Below, piece by piece: positions 1-5,009 of a stretch of DNA of 7,174 nt. Location of the stretch: the NCBI GenBank assembly GCA_022710245.1, contig JAKLHH010000382.1:1-7174 (forward strand). Direction: 5' to 3'. The notes below the pieces were generated by a model. The model worked only from the letters and a program-made list of their open reading frames with translations. It ran no database searches and was not told where the DNA came from. A program made the position numbers and the translations under genes. The DNA is from Myxococcota bacterium. GTDB lineage: Bacteria; Myxococcota; Polyangia; GCA-2747355; JAKLHH01. The first letter of the stretch is position 1. The number at the start of each line of letters is the position of its first letter.

Positions 1-51
1 AGGCGCAACGAAGCCCGCGGCGAAAGAGACCCGCGCAGCGTGTTCTACTGA
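1..51 (+). CDS. C-terminal tail of an upstream gene (partial)
   Basis: Frame 1 is open from the window edge to a TGA at 49-51 and reads RRNEARGERDPRSVFY. The codons are mostly G/C-ending, as in the genes nearby, and the next gene on this strand starts about 100 bases later, so this is plausibly the end of a preceding plus-strand gene. Sixteen residues are too few for any family assignment. A short open run at a window edge in GC-rich DNA can also arise by chance. Confidence 0.35.
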   Translation, partial: RRNEARGERDPRSVFY

Positions 52-148
52 GGCGAACTGTGGGGTTAGGGGAGGCGCGCCGCGCTGGACTCCCACCACC
101 TCTTCGCGCGAGACTAGGGCGCTCGACTCCGCCATCTGACCTCGCGCC

Positions 149-153
149 AGGAG
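149..153 (+). promoter_or_regulatory. Ribosome binding site that sets the start at 159
   Basis: AGGAG lies five bases before the ATG at 159. The frame stays open upstream to a GTG at 60, but that candidate has no comparable purine box. This favours the ATG at 159. Confidence 0.7.
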
Positions 154-158
154 CCGCC

Positions 159-995
159 ATGGCGACCAGCAGCAAGACCCCAGGCAGCAAGACCCCAGGC
201 AGCAAGACCCCAGGCAGCAAGAAGCCCAGCACCCCACGCCCGCGAGGGCCGCGGCTCGCCGCGACCTCCTCCAGCAAGAAGCGGAGCTCGCCCGTCGCGC
301 TCGTCTCGGAGCTCCCCGTCGTGCTCCGCGACGAGGCCGGCCGCCCGCTCAAGCTCGGCGCCGGCGCCTGCGTCACCTGCGGCTCGACCCGCCTCGAGGC
401 GCTCATCTTCATCGACCAGTGCGGCACGCCCGACGATCCCGTCTACACGCAGCGCGCCGCGCTCCGCTGCCAGGCCTGCGGCGCCGGCCTCCTCGATCGC
501 CGCGAGCACGACCGCCTCGACTGGGACGAGGTGCACGAGCGCAGCGAGCAGTACCTCCTCGCCGACGGCGCCGCGGAGGCGCTCGTCGGTGCGCTCGCTG
601 CCTGCCCCGCCCACTCCTCGCCCACCTGCGACTGCCCGATGCACCGCTCGCTCCGCGCGAGCGTGCCGGCGCTGACCACCTTCTGGGACAGCGTCGGGCT
701 GCAGGCGGTGCCTCGCCTCCACGTCGTCCTCGCCGCCGGCGTGCCCCGCCTCGAGCGGCTGAGCCGCGAGGTCGCGCTCCAGTACCCCGACGGCTCGCCG
801 CGCGCGCGCGGCGCCCTGCGCGACGGCTGGCGCGAGGGCCCCTGGAGCGTCTGGCACCCGAACGGGCAGCTCCGCGCCGAGGGGCAGTTCTTCGCCGATC
901 GGATGACCGGCGCCTGGAAGGTCTGGGAGGACGACGGTAGCCCCTCCCCCCTCACCGGCACCTGGCGCGAGGGCTACGGCCCGCGCAAGGGGTGA
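159..995 (+). CDS. Basic-tailed zinc-ribbon protein with C-terminal YwqK/MORN-like repeats
   Basis: 278 residues, cytoplasmic by appearance (no signal peptide or membrane span). Residues 1-45 are Lys/Ser/Pro-rich and include three to four SKTPG units, probably a disordered, positively charged tail. A zinc-ribbon-like domain follows, with CxxC pairs at C71/C74 and C104/C107. A second Cys/His cluster lies at C149, H152, C157, C159 and H162. Residues about 209-262 carry repeats of the type YPDGSPRARG, WREGPWSVWHPNGQLRAEG and GAWKVWEDDGSP. This is the pattern of MORN_2/YwqK-type proteins, in which each unit has a G-x-W-x-x-[WY]-x-x-[ND]-G core. The ATG at 159 follows a good AGGAG. The exact function is unknown. 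YwqK relatives are sometimes labelled antitoxins, but no toxin gene is adjacent, so I do not claim that role. The next gene also starts with a basic tail and a zinc ribbon. Confidence 0.85.
   Translation: MATSSKTPGSKTPGSKTPGSKKPSTPRPRGPRLAATSSSKKRSSPVALVSELPVVLRDEAGRPLKLGAGACVTCGSTRLEALIFIDQCGTPDDPVYTQRAALRCQACGAGLLDRREHDRLDWDEVHERSEQYLLADGAAEALVGALAACPAHSSPTCDCPMHRSLRASVPALTTFWDSVGLQAVPRLHVVLAAGVPRLERLSREVALQYPDGSPRARGALRDGWREGPWSVWHPNGQLRAEGQFFADRMTGAWKVWEDDGSPSPLTGTWREGYGPRKG
171..230 (+). repeat. 15-bp in-frame tandem repeat coding SKTPG
   Basis: Three perfect copies of AGCAAGACCCCAGGC (171-185, 186-200, 201-215) are followed by a degenerate fourth copy (216-230, AGCAAGAAGCCCAGC). The unit is a multiple of three, so copy-number change lengthens or shortens the basic N-terminal tail without breaking the frame. 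Identity at the DNA level, including third positions, points to recent expansion by slippage. Confidence 0.9.
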
Positions 996-1010
996 CCGCG
1001 ACGCTCCCCT

Positions 1011-1025
1011 GAGCCTATTGGGCTC
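1011..1025 (+). terminator. Possible weak hairpin after the 159-995 gene
   Basis: GAGCC-tattg-GGCTC lies 16 bases past the stop at 995. The stem is only 5 bp and no T-run follows, so it may be a weak terminator or nothing. Confidence 0.22.
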
Positions 1026-1067
1026 CGTGGTGCCCCAGCACGACACCGGCGACGCAGCTCACTTCCT

Positions 1068-1081
1068 GACCGACGTCGGTC
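1068..1081. promoter_or_regulatory. Perfect 14-bp palindrome, candidate operator
   Basis: GACCGACGTCGGTC is its own reverse complement. Beyond a single mismatch on each side, three further pairs match (1064-1066 with 1083-1085). It sits in the 150-bp gap before the gene at 1146, just upstream of a possible promoter. This arrangement would suit a dimeric repressor or activator site. No specific regulator is recognised, and GC-rich palindromes can occur by chance. Confidence 0.4.
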
Positions 1082-1104
1082 GGGAGGCACGGCGCACACA
1101 GCGC

Positions 1105-1133
1105 TTGCCCGCGTCGCCGACCGTCCGTAGGCT
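1105..1133 (+). promoter_or_regulatory. Possible sigma-70-like promoter for the 1146 gene
   Basis: TTGCCC (1105-1110), a 17-bp spacer and TAGGCT (1128-1133) match the consensus at 4/6 and 3/6 positions. The start codon is only 12 bases after the -10 box, which would leave a very short leader. This fits the weak ribosome-binding sequence there. The match is weak. Confidence 0.28.
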
Positions 1134-1145
1134 GGTAGGCCGCCG

Positions 1146-2510
1146 ATGGGGACCACGCGCGAGAAGAAGAACAAGAAGAAGAGATCCAGGAAGGGGCGAT
1201 CCCGCGGTGCCGGGCCGCAGGCGCCGGCTGCAGCCCTTCGGGGTCGGACCTGTGTTGTCTGCGGCGCCATCGAGGTGACCGGCGACCGCTGCCCGACCTG
1301 CGGCGCCGAGGTGGTGACGGTGCCCTGGATGGGACGCGAGGTCCGGCTCCTTCGCCTGGCCGGGACGGTCTGCGCGGGGGAAGCCGAGGGCGCGTCGACA
1401 GAGCGGACGGGCGAAGACTGGGCTCCGCGGTTCGAGCTGGCGCTCGATGCGCGGCTGCGGCTGAGGGTCGAGGGGAACCAGGAGACGCGCTTCCTCGGCG
1501 AGCCCGGCCTCGATCTGTCGCGGCCACCGGAGGCGGGGAGCAGGGCCGAGGTCCTCGGTGAGGTTCACGAGGTCTTCGAGGAGCCGGCGGGGCTGCGGGA
1601 GGCGCCCCGGCGGCTGCTCCTTGTTCGGGCCGCGATGCTGGCGGTGGGCGCGGGCGGCGCCGCGGAGCTCTCGCGAGCGATCGAGGCGCTGCAGAAGCCA
1701 GAGCCCGAGCGCAAGCCCGAGGTCGGTGGCGAGGCGCAAGAGCCCGGGCCCTCGCGGGCAAAGCTCGAGCCTGACGCCAGGACCAGGTGGCTTCCACTCG
1801 CCGCGAACCTCTTCCTGGCCATGGGGATCGTCGCGGTGCTCTCCGGGGGTTACGGGGTGCTCGTCCTCGTCGCGGACTGCACAGGGCATGACCGGCTGGC
1901 CATGACGCTCGAGAAGACTCGCTGGCGTCTCGGGGCCGCGGCGCTGGTGGAGTCGAACCCGCCTGCGCTGTTGATCCAGATGTACAGCTCACGCACCTCA
2001 CGCTACCGGCTGCTGACGCTCGCGGTGAAGGACGGCCGCCGCCTCGGCGAGCGGCTCGACCCTCACGGTCCCCTCGATCTTCTCGCGGTCACCAGCGACG
2101 GTCTCTGGTCCAATCGGTCCGCGGGGTATCGGCTCCCCTGGCTCGACGATCATCCGGGCGTTCGACCGGCCGATCAGACCCGTGAGTGGAAGCGCTGCAA
2201 GCAGAGGCCGCCGGCGCTCCTCGACACGCGAGACTGCCGTCTCCTCTTGGTCGATGGAGACGCGATCGGTCTGGAGGCGACGTCCCGGGGCCCGATGCTC
2301 GGTCGACGGCCCGCCTCCGGAGCTCCGCGCTGGGAGCGAACCATCAAGGATCTCTTCGGCGCGGAGGGCCGGTCGATCCGGTTCGCCACTCTCCACGCGG
2401 GGCGGCTCTACCTCATCGCCGAGGAGGGTGAGGAGGAGGTCGACGATCTCTACGTGGTCGCGATTGACGCGGGAGACGGTCGCACCGTCTGGTCACAGGT
2501 GTTCTGGTGA
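1146..2510 (+). CDS. Zinc-ribbon membrane protein with propeller-like exterior
   Basis: 454 residues. Residues 4-20 are almost all Lys/Arg. A short zinc ribbon follows, with C36xxC39 and C49xxC52 (CVVCG and CPTCG). Residues about 55-170 form a globular, probably cytoplasmic domain of unknown type, followed by a charged, proline-containing linker (180-212). One membrane helix spans about 215-243. Residues 244-454 would then lie outside the inner membrane. They contain propeller-like strands, with a PQQ-repeat-like unit at the very end (LYVVAIDAGDGRTVWS, 435-450). The protein stops four residues after this motif, so only part of a propeller may be present, or the last strand may close the fold. 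The gene follows the 159-995 gene by 150 bp on the same strand and is convergent with the lipoprotein gene. Possible roles are a membrane-anchored scaffold or a sensor coupling outside and inside; this is inference. The function is unknown. Confidence 0.85.
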   Translation: MGTTREKKNKKKRSRKGRSRGAGPQAPAAALRGRTCVVCGAIEVTGDRCPTCGAEVVTVPWMGREVRLLRLAGTVCAGEAEGASTERTGEDWAPRFELALDARLRLRVEGNQETRFLGEPGLDLSRPPEAGSRAEVLGEVHEVFEEPAGLREAPRRLLLVRAAMLAVGAGGAAELSRAIEALQKPEPERKPEVGGEAQEPGPSRAKLEPDARTRWLPLAANLFLAMGIVAVLSGGYGVLVLVADCTGHDRLAMTLEKTRWRLGAAALVESNPPALLIQMYSSRTSRYRLLTLAVKDGRRLGERLDPHGPLDLLAVTSDGLWSNRSAGYRLPWLDDHPGVRPADQTREWKRCKQRPPALLDTRDCRLLLVDGDAIGLEATSRGPMLGRRPASGAPRWERTIKDLFGAEGRSIRFATLHAGRLYLIAEEGEEEVDDLYVVAIDAGDGRTVWSQVFW

Positions 2511-2512
2511 GG

Positions 2513-2591
2513 TCGCGCTCGCCGGCGGCGGATCCGACGGAGGCGGGGAGGCGGGGAGACGGGGGGCCGGGCCGAGGCGTCGCGAGCGCGA
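2513..2591. terminator. Inverted repeat between convergent genes, possible bidirectional terminator
   Basis: TCGCGCTCGC (2513-2522) pairs perfectly with GCGAGCGCGA (2582-2591), giving a 10-bp stem across a 59-base loop. The two arms sit just inside the stop codons of the convergent genes (2510 and 2594). The long loop and lack of T-runs make a classic intrinsic terminator unlikely. The loop holds a G-quadruplex motif that could help stop polymerase. Confidence 0.35.
2545..2571 (+). other. Putative G-quadruplex motif
   Basis: Four G-runs on the plus strand (2545-2548, 2553-2556, 2561-2566, 2569-2571) are separated by loops of 4, 4 and 2 bases. This satisfies the usual four-run, short-loop rule. 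It would be present in the 3' RNA of the 1146-2510 gene. Folding is not shown by sequence alone. Confidence 0.6.
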
Positions 2592-2593
2592 GC

Positions 2594-3544
2594 TCAGCGC
2601 GTCGTGAAGACGGCGTCGGCGACGGTATGCGTGTTGGCGGTGACCTCGAAGTAGAGGGTCACGCTGCCGAGCACGTCGTCGGAGTCCACCGGGCTCGTGC
2701 GGCCCTCGTCCGCCTCCATCACGTAGCAGTCCGTTGGCTGCCCCAGCTTGAGCTCGAGGAGCGGCTTGTTGACGGTGTACCACTTGTTCTCGCTGTTCAC
2801 CGACGCGAGGTCGAGCTTGGCCGTGTAGACCACCCAGGTGTCGCGGATGCTGTACCCAGGGACGAGGCACATCATGTAGATCTCGGGGTCGCCCTTGTAC
2901 CAGGGCTCGTGATCGTCCTCGATCTTGATCTGGTTGAGCCAGACCTCGCGGCAGTACGGCGCCGCGCAGGTGGCGCTGAGCGCGTGCTGCTGCGAACCGA
3001 TCCCCTGAGCGGCCGGCCCGGGGGACGGGGGCCGCGTGCGCTCGTTGAGCCCGAGGACCACGACCGGGAGCCGGGGAGGTTCGCCGGCCGGCGCGCGGTG
3101 GACCCGGCCGTCGGCGTGGTAGAACTCCAGCTCGATGCCCTTCTCGACGCCGATCGGGGCCCAGGTCACCAGCACCTCTGGCGCGGTCGCCCAGTTGGGC
3201 ACCCCGCCGGGCGTCGCCAGCTGGGCCAGCTCGACCTCGAGAATGCCGGTGGCCCGCAGCGCGTCGCCGAGCGTGCGCCCATCCCGCAGCGGGAGGTCCC
3301 GGGCGTCCTTGAGCAGGACCTCGTAGTCGCCAGTGCGGCGCTTCCCCAGCGCCGCGGCGAGCCCGGCCCTGAGCTGGTCGTCGCCCAGCAGCGGCGCGAG
3401 CTCCGCGGCCGCGGCGGAGAGGCGCTGCTCGATCTGCGGGGTGTCGAGCGCGGTCGTGCTCGAGGAGTCGGTCAGGTCGCCGCCGCAGGCTGCGGCGAGA
3501 GCCAACGTGAGCGTCAGGGCAGAGAGGGTCTTCGTGTTGGTCAT
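2594..3544 (-). CDS. Lipoprotein resembling the DUF3103 family
   Basis: 316 residues from an ATG at 3544. AGGAGA (complement of 3551-3556) lies seven bases upstream. Residues 1-20 are a lipoprotein-type signal peptide (basic N-terminus, Leu/Ala core, LAAAC with C20 as the likely lipidated residue; Ala at -3 is a slightly weak lipobox). After the cysteine come a Ser/Thr linker, a helical segment (36-112) and a beta-rich region. VVVLGLNERT (161-170) and the C-terminal stretch 219-302 (PEIYMMCLVPG, SVNSENKWYTVNKP, YVMEADEG) resemble the pattern I recall for DUF3103 proteins, a family of unknown function in Proteobacteria and myxobacteria. Further cysteines at 193, 198, 226 and 273 could form disulfides. 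The protein is probably anchored to a membrane facing the periplasm or the cell surface. A sigma-54-like element precedes the gene. The lipoprotein call is firm; the family call is moderate and from memory. Confidence 0.85.
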   Translation of the reverse strand: MTNTKTLSALTLTLALAAACGGDLTDSSSTTALDTPQIEQRLSAAAAELAPLLGDDQLRAGLAAALGKRRTGDYEVLLKDARDLPLRDGRTLGDALRATGILEVELAQLATPGGVPNWATAPEVLVTWAPIGVEKGIELEFYHADGRVHRAPAGEPPRLPVVVLGLNERTRPPSPGPAAQGIGSQQHALSATCAAPYCREVWLNQIKIEDDHEPWYKGDPEIYMMCLVPGYSIRDTWVVYTAKLDLASVNSENKWYTVNKPLLELKLGQPTDCYVMEADEGRTSPVDSDDVLGSVTLYFEVTANTHTVADAVFTTR

Positions 3545-3550
3545 GGTCGT

Positions 3551-3556
3551 TCTCCT
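3551..3556 (-). promoter_or_regulatory. Ribosome binding site that sets the start at 3544
   Basis: AGGAGA on the minus strand lies upstream of the ATG at 3544. This matters because the reading frame stays open far upstream, to beyond 4200. The purine box and the signal peptide that begins at this ATG fix the start. Confidence 0.75.
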
Positions 3557-3594
3557 GTCGTCCGGCGCGCTTGCCAGTGTCGCCGACGCTTCAT

Positions 3595-3610
3595 AGCCAG
3601 AGATGTGCCA
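3595..3610 (-). promoter_or_regulatory. Sigma-54-like -24/-12 promoter for the lipoprotein gene
   Basis: The minus strand reads TGGCAC-ATCTC-TGGCT. Against the sigma-54 consensus TGGCACG-N4-TTGCW, it has an exact TGGCAC -24 box, the invariant GG and GC at the right spacing, and one mismatch in the -12 box (TGGCT for TTGCW), plus A for G after the -24 box. The predicted start is near 3584, giving a leader of about 40 bases before the ATG at 3544. Myxobacteria use sigma-54 with many enhancer-binding activators, and the phased array at 3636-3690 sits where such an activator could bind. Confidence 0.55.
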
Positions 3611-3635
3611 GGGCCGCGACCGAGGCGAGGCGCTC

Positions 3636-3690
3636 GAGATCCTCCGAGATTGTTTGAGCTCGTCGGAGCTCGCGGGAGCTCGCTCGAGCG
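3636..3690. repeat. Six GAG-initiated units with exact 10-bp period
   Basis: GAG occurs at 3636, 3646, 3656, 3666, 3676 and 3686, exactly 10 bp apart. The first two units begin GAGAT, the next three begin GAGCTCG (each with the palindrome GAGCTC), and the last begins GAGCG. The period is about one helical turn, so the units lie on one face of the DNA. Relative to the predicted sigma-54 start near 3584, the array covers roughly -52 to -106, a usual place for an upstream activating sequence. It could instead be a degenerate minisatellite. Confidence 0.6.
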
Positions 3691-3704
3691 GTCCGGCTCG
3701 CGCA

Positions 3705-3732
3705 CCGGCAGAACCTGCCGGCCGACTCGGCC
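3705..3732. promoter_or_regulatory. Two abutting dyads, candidate operators
   Basis: CCGGCAG-aac-CTGCCGG (3705-3721) is followed, with a two-base overlap, by GGCCGA-c-TCGGCC (3720-3732). The first has 7-bp arms and a 3-base centre; the second has 6-bp arms and a 1-base centre. Both lie between the phased array and the plus-strand promoter, so they could be protein-binding sites for either divergent gene. They could also form small hairpins in single-stranded DNA. Confidence 0.4.
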
Positions 3733-3779
3733 GCGATGCGAGGCGCGTGACCTGGAGTCGAGGCCAGCCGCACGCCGGC

Positions 3780-3792
3780 CACACACACACAC
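3780..3792. repeat. Short CA dinucleotide run
   Basis: A 13-base alternating C/A run lies just upstream of the -35 box at 3801. It is unusual in such GC-rich DNA and could vary in length by slippage, shifting upstream sites relative to the promoter. Confidence 0.7.
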
Positions 3793-3800
3793 TGCGCACA

Positions 3801-3829
3801 TTGTCCGGACGGCGCAGGACCGCTATCGT
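3801..3829 (+). promoter_or_regulatory. Sigma-70-like promoter for the secreted-protein gene
   Basis: TTGTCC (3801-3806), a 17-bp spacer and TATCGT (3824-3829) match 4/6 at each box with ideal spacing. Transcription would begin near 3836, about 27 bases before the ATG at 3863, leaving room for the GAGGGG ribosome binding site at 3851-3856. Confidence 0.5.
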
Positions 3830-3862
3830 TCCGGCCTGTCCACTCGAGCAGAGGGGTGACCG

Positions 3863-4915
3863 ATGCTGCGACCTTCCCCGTCCCGTCTCGCGCTGTTCCT
3901 CGCGCTCCTCGCCGGCGCCCCGAGCCGCCCCGTCGGCGCGGCGACGCCGTGCGCCTCCGTCGCCGCCGGCAAGACGCCGGGCGAGACCCTCGAGCGGGTG
4001 AAGGGGGCGTGCGGCGCGGCGCTCCTCGTCACCACGGCGAAGGGGCTCGAGGTGCAGACGCCCGACCTGCGCCCCGTGGCGCAGCTGGTCGCGGGCGCCG
4101 TGCGCCTCGTCACCCCGGATCGCTCGACGCTGACGCTCTACTACTTCGCACCCCGCCGCCCCGACCTCCACGAGCTCGATCTGAAGACCGGCAAGGACCG
4201 CCTCGTCGCCCGGCTGCCCCTGGCCACCCACAGCTGCTTCCGCGAGGGCGGCGACGCCGTCGACCCGGTCAGCCGCGTGCAGGCGTCCGCCGACTTCTCC
4301 GTCGACGTGAAGCGAGGCGCCGCGTGTCTGGTGGCGCGCGACCGCAACGTCAACATGATGTCTGGCGAGATGACCTACAAGATCCCGCTGCGCGGCGGGC
4401 GCGTCGACGCACGGCTGACCTTCCTGGGCTCCGAGTGCGCCGGGACCGCCAAGGCGGAGCAGCCGCCCTGCAGCGTCCTCGCCCGTCCGTCACCGCCGTC
4501 TGCGGCGACCCCCGCCGCGCTGCGCGGCCTGGCCAAGCTCCCGGGAGTCGCGCTCGAGGGCACCTCGTCCGGCGGCTGGACCGTGGTCACCGACTCCAGC
4601 CTCGGCGACCAGGGCGACTACATCTACCGCAGGGTCTTCGTCGCCGACGCGCGCGGCAAGCTCCTCGCCGTGACGCCCGCGCGCCTGCGGCCGCTGGACC
4701 TCCTCGCGGCCCGCAAGCAGCGGCGCGCTCCGGCCGGGACCTGCCTCGTCGTCGGTGAAGATCAGCTCCGCTGGCTGCCTGGCACCGACGCGCTGCTCGT
4801 CGATCGCTGCCGCGGCGACGGGAGCGACCGGACCGACCAGGCCTCGCCCATCCTGGTCGTCCGCCCACCCGACCCGCCGAAGCGCTCGGCGGCCGCGAGC
4901 GTCGTGGTCTACTGA
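3863..4915 (+). CDS. Secreted eight-cysteine protein of unknown function
   Basis: 350 residues. GAGGGG (3851-3856) lies six bases before the ATG. Residues 1-27 form a Sec signal peptide (RPSPSR, then a Leu/Ala core, then VGAA), so the protein probably enters the periplasm or is exported. The mature part has eight cysteines (C30, C50, C125, C155, C192, C203, C294, C316), an even number that suits disulfides. Segments such as LTLYYFAPRRPDLHELDLKTGK (split: LTLYYFAPRR at 90-99, then DLHELDLKTGK) and GDYIYRRVFVADARGKLLAV (251-270) look like propeller strands that end in a D-x-x-[TR]-G-K turn, so a beta-propeller fold is possible. I do not recognise the family. The gene diverges from the lipoprotein gene across a shared 318-bp control region, which suggests possible coregulation, and it converges with the 188-residue gene. 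The reading frame is intact and codon use matches the neighbours. Confidence 0.85.
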   Translation: MLRPSPSRLALFLALLAGAPSRPVGAATPCASVAAGKTPGETLERVKGACGAALLVTTAKGLEVQTPDLRPVAQLVAGAVRLVTPDRSTLTLYYFAPRRPDLHELDLKTGKDRLVARLPLATHSCFREGGDAVDPVSRVQASADFSVDVKRGAACLVARDRNVNMMSGEMTYKIPLRGGRVDARLTFLGSECAGTAKAEQPPCSVLARPSPPSAATPAALRGLAKLPGVALEGTSSGGWTVVTDSSLGDQGDYIYRRVFVADARGKLLAVTPARLRPLDLLAARKQRRAPAGTCLVVGEDQLRWLPGTDALLVDRCRGDGSDRTDQASPILVVRPPDPPKRSAAASVVVY

Positions 4916-4917
4916 TC

Positions 4918-4933
4918 GGGCGCTCGGTCGCCC
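4918..4933. terminator. GC hairpin after the secreted-protein gene
   Basis: GGGCG-ctcggt-CGCCC forms a perfect 5-bp all-GC stem two bases past the stop at 4915. It lies in the 94-bp gap between convergent genes and could act for both. No T-run follows, so it is only a possible terminator. Confidence 0.3.
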
Positions 4934-4950
4934 AGGTCCCGCCTGAAGAC

Positions 4951-5003
4951 GAAAGCGCACCGCCAGCAGCGCCAGATCGTCGGAGGGCGGCGCGCCGGTC
5001 GCG
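4951..5003 (-). pseudogene. Relic of a second PP2C phosphatase C-terminus
   Basis: This 53-bp stretch aligns without gaps to 5610-5662, inside the C-terminal part of the phosphatase gene, at 48 of 53 positions (constant offset 659). Read on the minus strand it gives ATGAPPSDDLALLAVRF, against AAGAPPSDDLALLALRF in the intact gene, and it includes the metal-binding SDD. Three of the five differences are at third codon positions without amino-acid change; the other two are conservative first-position changes. That pattern suits the tail of a once-functional paralogue more than a fresh DNA copy. No PP2C sequence is visible on either side: the 188-residue gene ends at 5010 in another frame. The frame also runs on leftwards without a natural stop, antisense to the secreted-protein gene. 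Confidence 0.55.
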
Positions 5004-5009
5004 CCCTGC

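Noticed and set aside
60..158. An upstream in-frame GTG at 60 as the start of the 159-995 gene
   Set aside because: No purine box precedes it, the added residues look like translated GC-rich leader, and a good AGGAG precedes the ATG at 159.
159..995. Toxin-antitoxin module based on the YwqK-like repeats
   Set aside because: The label comes from one named relative. There is no adjacent small toxin-like gene, and the MORN-type repeat alone does not imply antitoxin activity.
114..1046. Long minus-strand frame opposite the first gene
   Set aside because: Its product is low-complexity Ala/Gly/Arg/Val with no domain, while the plus strand shows zinc-ribbon and repeat motifs. It is a GC-rich shadow.
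1015..2001. Long minus-strand frames opposite the 1146-2510 gene
   Set aside because: The products are Arg/Pro/Ser-rich without motifs and cross the upstream control region. The plus frame has clear zinc-ribbon and membrane features.
3636..3690. CRISPR array
   Set aside because: The 10-bp units have no spacers, the repeats are far too short, and no cas gene is present.
2507..3859. 450-codon plus-strand frame opposite the lipoprotein gene
   Set aside because: It has no recognisable domain and is Arg/Gly/Val-rich. The opposite strand has a signal peptide, lipobox, ribosome binding site and family-like C-terminus.
3545..4231. Upstream in-frame extension of the lipoprotein gene
   Set aside because: The frame is open by chance across the control region and antisense to the secreted-protein gene. 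The signal peptide and AGGAGA set the start at 3544.
3856..4758. Alternative plus-strand frame starting at GTG 3856
   Set aside because: Its product is Arg/Pro/Ala-rich shadow sequence. The frame from ATG 3863 gives a signal peptide and balanced composition.
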